The translations under genes were made by a program, and so were the position numbers. 64,000 bases of DNA from positions 14,144,711 to 14,208,710 of the forward strand of contig NC_133910.1 in assembly GCF_964199755.1 (NCBI RefSeq). Direction: 5' to 3'. Shown here in pieces: positions 22,407-33,000 of the stretch (within the stretch, counting starts at the first letter, position 1; every line of letters starts with the position of its first letter). The notes under the pieces were generated by a model. It saw only the letters and a program-made list of their open reading frames with translations, did not search any database and was not told the DNA's origin. This stretch comes from Larus michahellis (Eukaryota > Chordata > Aves > Charadriiformes > Laridae).

Positions 22407-22450
22407 GGGGTGACCCCCTCCCCGGGGTGACCCCCTCCCCAGGGTGACCC
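22407..22450 (+). repeat. 17-base tandem repeat, about 2.6 copies
   Basis: GGGGTGACCCCCTCCCC occurs at 22407-22423 and 22424-22440 exactly, followed by a partial copy. It lies just outside the CpG-rich block. Confidence 0.85.
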
Positions 22451-23184
22451 CACAGAGCCACCTGCCCCAAGGAGTGGGAAAACGGGGGGCAGAGGGGAGC
22501 CGGAGCCCGGCTGCTCTGTGGCTGCCCAGCTTTCCTCCCGGGCACAGGATGGCAGGGGAAGGTTGAATTTACTTGAAACTCATCGGAAGAAGCATCAGGG
22601 GCCCAAGGGCAAGGAGGAGATGGGGCAGGGGGCTGTGCATGGGGCAAAACCACCTTTCCCCCATGCACGTGTCCAGGGGACCCCAGAGCAGCAGCAGACC
22701 TGGCCTTGGGGGACAGGAAACCCCTCACCCAAAGGACAGGGCCTTTCGGGGGCATTTCAGTGCCCCAACACGGGCACAGCAAGAGCGAGCTCAAGTGACA
22801 GGATCCGATTGTGACACCCTCACCTGGGTGCACAGCCACCATCAGACCCAATGGCCCAAACCTGGGGACCTGTGGGCTCAGGTCCTTGGGGCCAGGACCC
22901 CTGTCCCTCCAGCCAGCATTGTGGAGCAGGACGAAAATGGCTTTTTAGGAGCAGCCTCCACCTGCACGGCATGCAGAGAGGCCGCGTCCTGCTCTTGCTG
23001 AGCGAGGGGGCTGAGCTGGGGCAGAATGGGACCTTCAGATGCTGGACACTGGCCCTCCAGCATTGCCACATCCAGACAATCTCTCTTCTGCGGTCCAAGG
23101 CCGCGCAGGGAGGTGCCCAAAGCCCCGGGAAGTGGGGCCCCCTCCTGCACACCAAAGGAAGCGGCTTTCTTCAGGTATGGCTGA

Positions 23185-23724
23185 TATTTATCCATGAGAC
23201 ACCTTTATTTGGAACAAAACCAAAAATAAACAAATGTGCACAGAAACCAAGTAGGTTAAAAAAAAAAGAAAATTGAACACATGGCTATTTCCATTTAATA
23301 CATGGTTAATGACAGGGTGCCTTGTACTCTCCCCAGCCCGGGGCACCCCACCCTGCACCCATTGCTGGCCCCTGTCACCCAACTCATCCCCCCCTGCCAT
23401 GGGAGGGGCTGATTGCGGTCAAGGCCGTCTAGAGCAGTGTTTGCTCCGGGGCCGCAGGTGGGAGTTGTAGGGTTGCAACAAAACCCGATTGCAAGACAGT
23501 GGTGGGACATCTTGTCCCCCGACAAGCACTCTGCTGAGTCAGGGACTGGCCCTGGGTGACAGCAATGGGGGCAGAAGCTGCTGGGGGCAGGGGAAAGCAA
23601 AGGGATGTCGGAGGGGGGCGGAGAGGAAAGGTGCAAGCTCAGCTCTCCCTGAGCCACATGCCTGCACGGGAACCGTGGCAAGGGACAGAAGTGACACCGT
23701 GTCCCCTCCTGTCCCTCGGTGGTG
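23185..23724 (-). other. HMCN2: HMCN2 3' UTR
   Basis: About 540 bases after the stop codon, ending near the poly(A) signal at 23204-23209. The 3' boundary is approximate, set about 20 bases beyond the signal. Confidence 0.65.
23204..23209 (-). terminator. HMCN2: HMCN2 poly(A) signal AATAAA
   Basis: Minus-strand AATAAA in GTTCCAAATAAAGGTG, 516 bases after the stop codon. The only canonical signal seen on this strand in the tail. Confidence 0.7.
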
Positions 23725-24067
23725 TCAGTAGGGGTAGGGCGAGATGGAGATGAGGAGGAGGAAGGTGCTGGGTGCCCGCTGCTGGCCCGGGGCCAGCACC
23801 TGCACCTTGAGGCGGTGGGTACCGGGGTCTTGCAGCGGGCGCACGGTGGAGACGATGCCACGGCCCCGCTCACTGCGGAGGGCAAAGGGGCTGCCGGGCT
23901 CCTGCTCCAGCAGCGTGAAGACAGGGCGATGGCGGAGGGCAGTGCCTGGGGCGAGGTGCACCACGTCGCGGCCGGCGGCAATGCCAAGGGGCAGGGTGAG
24001 CAGCTCATACTGCAGCGTGGGGGGACCGGCCGAGCCACAGTCTGGGGTGCAGTGACCGACACACAGC
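23725..24067 (-). CDS. HMCN2: HMCN2 exon 83: fibulin-type C-terminal module and stop
   Basis: Residues 4132-4245 then [41 protein letters not shown] and the terminal SISPYPY align by eye with the hemicentin/fibulin C-terminal module (HMCN1 ends SAYPY). The acceptor is CTGCAG. Confidence 0.95.
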
Positions 24068-27000
24068 CTGCAGGAGAGTCGGGGGACACGGGATGTGGTG
24101 GGGTGGCAGGAGTGACCAGGACAACTGGGTCCATAGTGGCAGGAGCAGTGGGGGATGAGCACCCCACAGCATAGCTCACCCCGGGCTGGAGCCTCTCCGG
24201 TACCCGGCTGGGCACGGCACATCCAGACACTGGGCACTTCCAAGGGTGTTGAAGCACATCTGGCTCAAGCCACACTGGATCGTGCCCTCCGCACACTCGT
24301 CCTTGTCTGTGGGCAGAGAGGGCACAGGTCTGAGGGTGCTGGGGCGCCCCTGTGCCCCAGGCTGAGATGGGGATTCAAATTACCACTTCCCACCCCTGCC
24401 CGGGGGTCTCAGACACTGGGGCAGCGGGACGAAAGCACCCAGGCTTGGTAGGGTGCTGAGCCTGGGAACAAGCCTCCCCTGGAAAGAGAAAGACTTGCAG
24501 CCCCCAAGAGGTGACATGTAGGGCACCATGGGGACTGGGATCAGACCCCGAGGGACACAGGCATGCCCACACTGACCGTGACAGGTCTTCCCGTTGGGCA
24601 GGAGCCGGTAGCCGGGGGGGCAGAGGCAGCGGTAGGTGCCTGGGCTGTTTCTGCACTTGTGCTGGCACAGGTTCAGCATCTGGCACTCGTCGAGGTCTGC
24701 GGGGTGAGAGGGGTGAAGGTGAGCGGGGAAGCGCCGGTCCCCTCTGGTGCCCTGGGGCAGGCTGGCTCTCACCTCCCCAGCGCAGCCAAGCCCAGGGACA
24801 CCCCGACCCAGCAAATAAAAAGGGAGACAGGGCAGCACCAGGAGCAGAAGCTGCCTTTTCGGCACAAAGTGTCCCCCTAACTCCCTGCCAGACCCTTCCC
24901 TGATACCCACTCACCAGTGCAGGTGCCATTCCTCTTGATGAAGCCCGTGGGGCAGGGGGGGCTGCGGTCACCCAGCCCCACAGCCTTCGCCACACGGCGG
25001 AGGGCAAGCTGACTGTAGAAGGACCGTCCTCGTGGGTTGCTCGGCCCCAGCCAGCGCAGCAGGGGAGCCCGGGCGGTGCTGCCTGTTGTGGCCCCTAAAT
25101 CTGCCCCTGCTGTGCCACACTCTCCGCCTGGCAGCAGGGTCCTGCCGGGGGGGCACAGGCACTTGTAGGAGCCCCGCAGGTTGCGGCACTCAAAGGCACA
25201 TGGTGGAGGAAACTGCAGGCACTCATTTATGTCTGGTGGAGGAAAGAGATGAGGAGTTGCAGCTGGATAGGGAAACTGAGGCTGGAGTAGGGCAGGGGAG
25301 TGACTGTGGCCCTGTGCTCAAAGACACATCCCCCAAGACCCCAGCTCGTACCCAAGCATGGCCAGCCAACACCCAGCGAGTGGTAGCCAGGAGGGCAGGC
25401 GCAGCGGTAGCTCCCTGGGGTGTTCTGGCAGAGCTGGTTGTAGCGACAGGCGTGGGGCCCCTCGGCGCATTCATCAATATCTGGTGAGCAGAGAAGGCAC
25501 AAGGTTGCAGGAGGGGACAGGGCAGTGGCACCATGCAGCAGATGCCCTTCACCATCCTCATGCCCCCCCTGGGAAGGGTCCATACCAATGCAGTACAGCT
25601 GCCCGGGGCTCAGGATGAATCCCGGTGGGCACTGGTCGCCACTGGCCCCTGGGAAACACGCAGAGAGGATGAGAAGGGACGTGTCACCACAGGGACGTGG
25701 CCCTTGCACCCTCACAGCCACTCAGGACTGACAAGGGATCCCAGTGTCTCCCTCCCCACCCCCGGGAATGCCCTCGTTACCCGCATCAAGTGAGGCACGG
25801 AGCTGGAAGCAGAGCTCCTCTGAGGCCGGGTCGTAGGAGGCTTTGACAGTGCTGGCCTGGATGTGCTGCACCGGGGGGGGCTGCGAGCCCACGGCGGGGT
25901 CGTACACGATGGTGTGATTGCAGCGGGCACGGGTGATGCGCCCGTCCCGCAGAAAGCTCTGCACTGAGCCCCCCGAGAACTGCCCCGCACCCGTCTTCAC
26001 ATAGCGCTCGGTGAAGTCCTGGGGAGAAGCAGGGAGCGGGGGGTCAGGCCATGGACCCCCATGGGCTCCCAGCATGAGAATTGTGGCCCCACGGGGAGGA
26101 CAGGCAGCACCAGCACCTGCAGCAGCACTGCAGCCTCGGCGATGCTCTCTGGCACGGAGCCGCTGATCACACTGTCCAGGAGCAGAGAGCCAGCAGCATC
26201 CGCACCCCGGGCAAGGTGGGTGACCCGCAGCAGCTCCCCTGTCGGGGGGAGAGCAGTCAGCAGCACCCCATGGCACCCCCAAACGCAGCTGCTTCTCTGG
26301 CTGTGAAGCTCATCCCAGTGATGGGCTGAGTCCCCGGGGATGGTGCACGGGGGAGATGGAGACTGAGCCGGGCAGGACCAGGCTGCGCAGCCCCCCCACA
26401 CGCCAGGGGCCACGGCATCCCTCACCTGTGGCAAACTCCAGCTGCGACTCCTGCTGGAAGGTGCCTCGGGTGAGCAGGAACCCGCTCCAGGCCCCCCTGC
26501 CGGTGTGTGCCAAGGACCAGTAAATGGGGGAAATGATGGTGACCAGCACCCGCATCAGTGGCCCTGAGGGTGGGGGAGAAAGGGTGTCACCATGGAGCCA
26601 GCACCATCCTAAGGGGGCACCCAGCCCTCCCCAACCGCCCCCGTCCCCCTCTGCCATGGGGCACAGCACAGACAGGGGGTGCTGCTTTTGGGGTGGGGGA
26701 ATAAAGATCTTTCCCCTAAGATTTTCACCTGACAAAATCCTCCTGAGGGTGAGGGTGGGGGCAGCCACCTACCAACAGTGGGTGGGATGCGGCTGATGCT
26801 GCTCTGGACCACGGTGGTGCCGGAGTGTGGGTCGTCCAGCACGTTGGCATTGAGGGTGGCGACGCCAAGCTCGTGGGCATTAATGACACCAACCAGGCTA
26901 CCCCGCACCCGATGCGGCTCCCCTGGGCAAAAGGGATGGGGGCAGCGGCGTTAGGACTGCTCTCCCATGAGAAAGCAGAGCAGCTTCCCGTCTCCCCTCA

Positions 27001-30000
27001 ATAATTTGTGCCTCAAGAAAATCTGATTTTCTGGAGGTGAAGGTGGCCAGAGCAAGGCGGGGAGCATCCCTATGTGGCTGCAAGCACAGTCTCCAAAGAC
27101 CCCATGGATCCGGGCATCTCAGTGACATGTTAACAGGGGATGCTGCAAGCATGGCCCCATGCCTTTCACACACTGATGTCCACCAACATCCCCCAAACCC
27201 TGCTCTGTATCAATCACCACGGTCCTGGCCTCAGCCCCACGCTTTTATTTGCTTCTCCTCTAGCATGCCTGGCAGCAGAACGCCAGCAGCCGCGCAAAGG
27301 GCACACAGGGCACCCGGCACTTCCTCCGCACTGCCGGCCAGCACGGCCCTCAGCTCCCCGAGGGGCAGCGGGAGAGGATGTGCCTGTGCATTTAGCGGAG
27401 GCCCTGGGAAACGGGAATTCAATCACGGGCAGCAAATGCAGGAAGGCTGGGGAGAGGCGACCGGGGTCACGGGCTGGCATGCAGCGGCTGCTGCGGTAAG
27501 GGCTCTGCTGGCCTTCAGATGAGCAGCGGAAGAGACGAGAAAGGGCAAACCAGGGTATGAATCCAGGGGTTTAGAGTAAGCAAAGAAAGGCAATATCCCT
27601 CCAAGCTACCGCCTAGATCTTACCCCAGGGTGTAACAGCACTAGGGCAGCCCCTGCCTCCCCGAGCCAGCCAGAAGCCCCCCAAGCCCCAGGGCAGCACC
27701 CACCTTGGACAGAAAGGGAGGTGTGGGCGACGGCAGACCCCAGGGTGTTGCGAGCGAGGCAGGAGTAGGTGCCGGTGTCACGGCGGCTGACGGCAGGCAG
27801 GAGCAGCGTGGCGTTGGGCAGGACGCGGGTGTGGGGACCCTCGGGCAGCGGCTGCCCGTCCCGCCGCCACTCCACGGAGGGGGTGGGCTCCCCCGACACG
27901 GTGCAGTGCAGCAGCACCTGCTGCCCCGCATGTACCGCCACCGCTCGCGGTGTCACCATCACCGTGGGGGCACCTGGGTGGGGAGAGGGATGCAGTCAGT
28001 GTCACAGCATCCTGGTGGTGCTAGGGCTGTTCCTCAGGCATCAGAGGTAATCTGGGGGGGTTGAGGGGTGGCATGATTCACAGTCCCTCAAGAGGCAGGT
28101 CCAAAACGGGAGCAACACTCACTCTGCAGGGCCAGGGTGACAACCTTTGCTGCCGTGCCTGCATCGTTCTCTGCCACGCACCGGTAGTGCCCCGCATCAG
28201 TGCTCTATCAGGATCAAAAGCATTAGCACAGGGCTCAGTTTTGCTGTGAAGGCCTCCTGAAATGCGCTGGCACACCCCCAGGCCCCACTCACCCCCACGG
28301 TGCGGATGGCCAGGGAGCCGTTCCGCAGCTGGCGCAGGCGCCCGCCGACTGCCACCGGCACCCCGTCCTTGCTCCAGCGGACAAGGGGCGCGGGGTGGCC
28401 CTGGGTGTCGCAGTCGAGGAGGGCATCACCCCCGAGGTGCTCCACCTGGTAGGTGCTGGGGTCCCCCCATATGATGGGTGCCTCTGGGGAGGGGAGAAGG
28501 GTGGCAGAGGCGGAGGGCTGGCTGGGCACCCCGGTTTCCCTGCTGGCACTTACCTCTGACAGAGACGAAGGCGGTGGCCCTGATGACACCGGCGCTGTTC
28601 TCGGCATAGCAGACATAGGTCCCGCTGTCGGCACGGGTTGCTGCCTCCCGCTGCAGGGTGCTATGGCCACCCTGCTCCAACACACCGTCTGTGGGGTGCA
28701 AACCCCGCAAAAAGCGTGGACAGGGACCAGCTGGTTATAAATCCACACAGCCAACCGTGCCAGCACCCCAGGGACCCCGAAAGGTGGGAAATGGGGATGG
28801 GGTGGAGCCAAGATCACATCCTCCCACCAAGCTCAGCATCCTCTGTCCCCCCTGCTCGTGGTCCCCCGGCCACGCACCAGTGACGAGCTGCCCGTTCGCC
28901 ATCCAGGAGATGCGGGGCTGGGGGCTGCCCGTGGCAGCACACACCAGCTCCAGCATCTCACCCCAGCTGAGGGTGATGTCTCCAGGCAGGCGGGTGAAGG
29001 TGGGCAGGGTGTGGATGGTGAGGGAGAGCTGGCGGACGGCTCTCCCCGCAGAGTTGACCGCAGTGCAAGAATAGATCCCAGCATCCCCTTCCTACACAGG
29101 GAAAGGGGGGGATGAGAGGGGATTAGCTTGGGTCTGGGGTCCAGCTGCGGCCTTGGCTCACTGGGTTATGGCTCTGCTGGCTGTCATGCACCCAAAAAAG
29201 CCAAGGCTTGGCCACAACCACTTTTTCCAGCCCACGTTAACAAACCCCCACTGCCCCGACCCGCCAGCCTGTTGCAACGGACTGCACAGGGCTCTCCCTC
29301 AGCCAAATATTTTTGAAAGCAGCCGGGGCGCATCAGGGTGCGGAACAACATAAGCATTCTTTTCCACAGCAAAAGACGTTTGTTTCTCAGCTCCCGAACT
29401 TTACAGCTAGCTTGGCTGCAGGAGGGGATGGTGCTCACCTGGACATCCCGGAGCAGCAGCTCCCCGGAGGGCAGGACGGTGGCCTTCCCGCCGCTGCCCC
29501 GCACCAGGGCTCCCTCCCGGCTCCACGACACACGAGGCTCAGGGACACCGTTGGCGGCACAGGGCAGCAGCACCTCCAGCCCCTCCAGGACAGCCAGCTC
29601 CACCGGGCCAGCCATGATGATGGGGGGCACTGGATGGGACAGGAGGGCAGGGACTTGCTCACACCTTGACAGCAACGCTTTACTGGGAGGTGCTGGGGAA
29701 GGAACTGAGCAGAGGATGGGGCTAGTGCTGAGCCCCTATCCTGCCTTACCTTGCACGATCAGCCTGGTCCTCCCCACAGCAGTGCCCGAGGGGTTGTGAG
29801 CCACGCACAGGTAGGTGCCCGCATCCCCCGGGGAGGCTCGGAGGAGATGCAGCTGCCCATTGGGAAGCACCTTCAGCCTGGGTCCTGCGGGGATGGCAGG
29901 AATGAAGGGCAGGATGGGGCAGTGCAGCCATGCTGGAGTGCGGATGGATGGTGCGCAGGGACTGCTTCTCCTGCATGGGTGCCCCTTTCTGGGGAGCGCC

Positions 30001-33000
30001 TGGGCAACGGCTCCAGTAACTGGATGCCGACAAGCCCTGGGCACACAAATCTCCCCCCAGGCAAAGGCTGGCGAGCAGCGCAGGCTCTGCCAGCCTCCGG
30101 TGGCCTCCCCACTCACCTCCAGCAATGCCAACACCATCCTTCTGCCAGGTGACCTCCGGCCGGGGGACACCAGTCGCCTCACAGGACAGCACCGTGCTGG
30201 TGTTGACCATCACCATCACCATGCCAGGCAGGGGCTTCAAGGCGGGGGGCTCTGCGAGTGGCAGGGAAGTGTTGCCCCCTGGGGCTCCCCCAGAGTGGGC
30301 CAGGGCAGAGGAATCGGGACCCCCAGGAGCCATGCATACCGTGCACCACAAGCCGGACGTGTTTTCGGGCTGTGCCAGCAGCATTCCTTGCCGTGCAGGT
30401 GTAGCGGCCAGCGTGTGCAGGCAGCGCCTGCCTGATCTCCAGGGCCCCTGGGAAGAGAGCGGGCAGAGGGGAGGCAGTGGGAGAGCTGGCAGGGACCCAC
30501 CGCCCTGCAGGGGCTGGGCTGCCCCGTGCCCATACCTGTGGGCAGGACGCGGTAGCCCCCTGCTCGGCTGCCCAGCTGGGCCCCCTCTTTGCTCCACGAC
30601 ACCGTGGGTGGGGGTGTGCCAGAGGTATAGCAGGTGAGGACCGCAGGGGACAGCCGGGTGACAGCCACATCCATAAGGTCATCGGCAATGGTGGGGGGCA
30701 CTGGAGAGGGGAGGGAGGGAGGTGAGCAGGGCTGCACGGGAACACTGAAGGGGATCCCATCCCCCACACAGGGGCACAGTATCGCTATTTCCCCCCTTGC
30801 CCACCCCCACATCCAGTCCTCTAGTGGGGACCCAAGCCCACGGGGGGCTAGAGCACACCCGCATCACACCTGAGGTGGTGACAGACCCCCGCAAAGCCAC
30901 TCTCGGCAAGACCCACAGCCCCCAGGGCCTCACCATGGATGGACACGAGGAAGCCCTTGCGTGCCTCTCCAGCGGCGTTGGTGGCGATGCACTCGTACCA
31001 CCCCTCGTCCCGGGGACTGGGGCTGGCGATGAGCAGCGACCCTGAGGACTGCAAGCTGTGCGGGCCGAGCACACATCGGGGTCAGCCCCTGCCCCGCAGG
31101 GAGCAGCGAGAGGGGCCAAATCCCACCCTATGGCAGGACCCTTCAAGTGGGTGAGGTGGCTGGTGCTGTGGGTACCTGTAGGCGCCAGGTGGGAGGTATG
31201 GATTCAGGGGGTGGCTGTCCTTCTCCCACCTGATGTGGGGCGCGGGGGATCCCCGGGCATCGCAGCCCAGCGTGGCTGGCTGCTGAGCCAGCAGGGTGAG
31301 GTTGGAGGGCCCGGGGGCGATGGCAGGAGGGACTGCGGAAGGGCATGGAGGTGATGAGCAGAGCACAGCAGCACATCATTGCACTCATGAGAGCAGCCCA
31401 GCAGCGGTGGGTTGGAAGGGGATGAGCCCAGGAGAGATCCATATGGCTCTTCTGCTTACCCAGGATGTGGAGGTCCAGTTCTCGCCGGTCAGAGCCGGCG
31501 GGGCTAGATGCCATGCAGAAGTAATAGCCCGAATCCTGGACCTGAATGGGTTCAATTTGCAGGGAGCCGCCTGGCAGGAGCTGCAACCTGGGGAGGGAGA
31601 GTGAGGGAGCCCTGTGGGCTGCAACATATGGGGACATGTGTCTGGGAAGGTGACATTTGACGTTGCAGACAGATGTGGCACGTGTCCACTGAGCTGCTAT
31701 GGGGACAGAGCACAGCCCTTCACAAGGGGACAGTGCCAGCTCTGCTCCAGGCACGCCAAAATGCCTATTGATGTGGGTATCCGAGAACCGTCTCTTGGTG
31801 GCACCAACCCACAGAGCCTTGTACCTGTTGCTCCCGCGAAGGGGCAGGATCCGGCCATCCTTCCACCATGTCACCTGGGGCACCGGCCACCCCTCCGCCT
31901 GGCACGGCAGTACCACCGAGCCGTTCAGCAGTGCCCTCGTCTCCTTGGGGCCTGGCTGGATCTCTGGGGCCACTGCGGTAGCACCCAGCCAGCACCGGAG
32001 AAAGTCAGAGACAGGGCCCAGAGGATGGAGAATGTCAGCCCAGACCAGCACCGGAGGCTGGGCATTATCCAACCCCCGCTTCCCATTACCCCAGCCTTAG
32101 GACACCCCGTAATATCACACATCCCCGAACTAACAGAGACGGAGCTGGCGCTTGCTGCCAGCAAAGCCCTGTGGCAGGGCATCGCCACTCACCGTGAACC
32201 TCCACCTGGACGCGCAGGCTGGTGTCCCCCAGTGCATTGGTGGCCCTACAGCTGTACTCCCCGCCGTCAGCCGCCCCCAGGGCCCGGATCTGCAGGAAGC
32301 GCCCCCCGGCCAGGACCTGCCTGCGGGCATCCTCCTGACACCCCAGGGGAGCCCCCCTCAGCAGCTATCCCCACATTGCCCCCACCACGAGCACGACAGG
32401 GCTGGAAAAGGTGCATCCCAGCCCCTGCCCGTGCCCAGTCTAAGGTCCCATCACACGTACCTGCAGCGGGGAACGCTCCCGGCGCCACTCGATGTGGGGG
32501 GGTGGCACGGCATCCTCAGGGCACTCCAGGATGAGCTGTCCCCCTGCCACAGCAGTGATGCTGTAGGTCTCTCCAATGCTCACAATGCTGAGAGGTGCTG
32601 CGGGAGGCATGCCAGAGGGGTCAGGGGGTGCCATGTGTGTTGGGCACCCCCCATACCTGTCCCCATAAGTCTTGCATAGCCCCCCCACCCCGCTCTGCCC
32701 AATGGAGGCTTAACATCCCCCACTGCTCTTCCTGTCCAGCCCCCAGCGATCCCAAGGATGGGTGCAGGGGATGCTCCGACTCTCTGGTCCCCCACAGCTC
32801 TGACCAACCCCCCAGCACCCCCTACTAGCACCCTTCTCACTGCACCGCTGGGGCCACGCTACCTTGGATGCTGACATGGAAACTCCTGCTGTCCTCCCCG
32901 GCAGGGCTAGTGGCCAGGCAGGTGTACAAGCCAGCGTCGGCCACCTATGCAAAGCCAAGGGATGAAAAGTTGTGGCATGGAAAGAAAACACAGGCGGGGA

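Larger units (their letters stand above)
19161..23184. other. Spacer between HMCN2 3' end and ASS1 coding start
   Basis: 4.0 kb without coding exons. It must hold the ASS1 noncoding exon(s) and promoter. Contents seen: a candidate donor at 19904, a homeodomain-like patch at 20215-20285 (CTAATTAACG), a TA repeat near 21490, a CpG-rich block at 22080-22310 and a 17-base tandem repeat at 22407-22450. Confidence 0.6.

Noticed and set aside
23295-24296. Minus-strand open frame of 333 codons over the HMCN2 3' end
   Set aside because: Uses a different frame from the real last exons; the true frame gives the conserved C-terminal module ending PYPY.
31614-32534. Plus-strand open frame of 306 codons
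   Set aside because: Antisense shadow of HMCN2 exons 58-60; GC-rich codon positions keep the opposite strand open.
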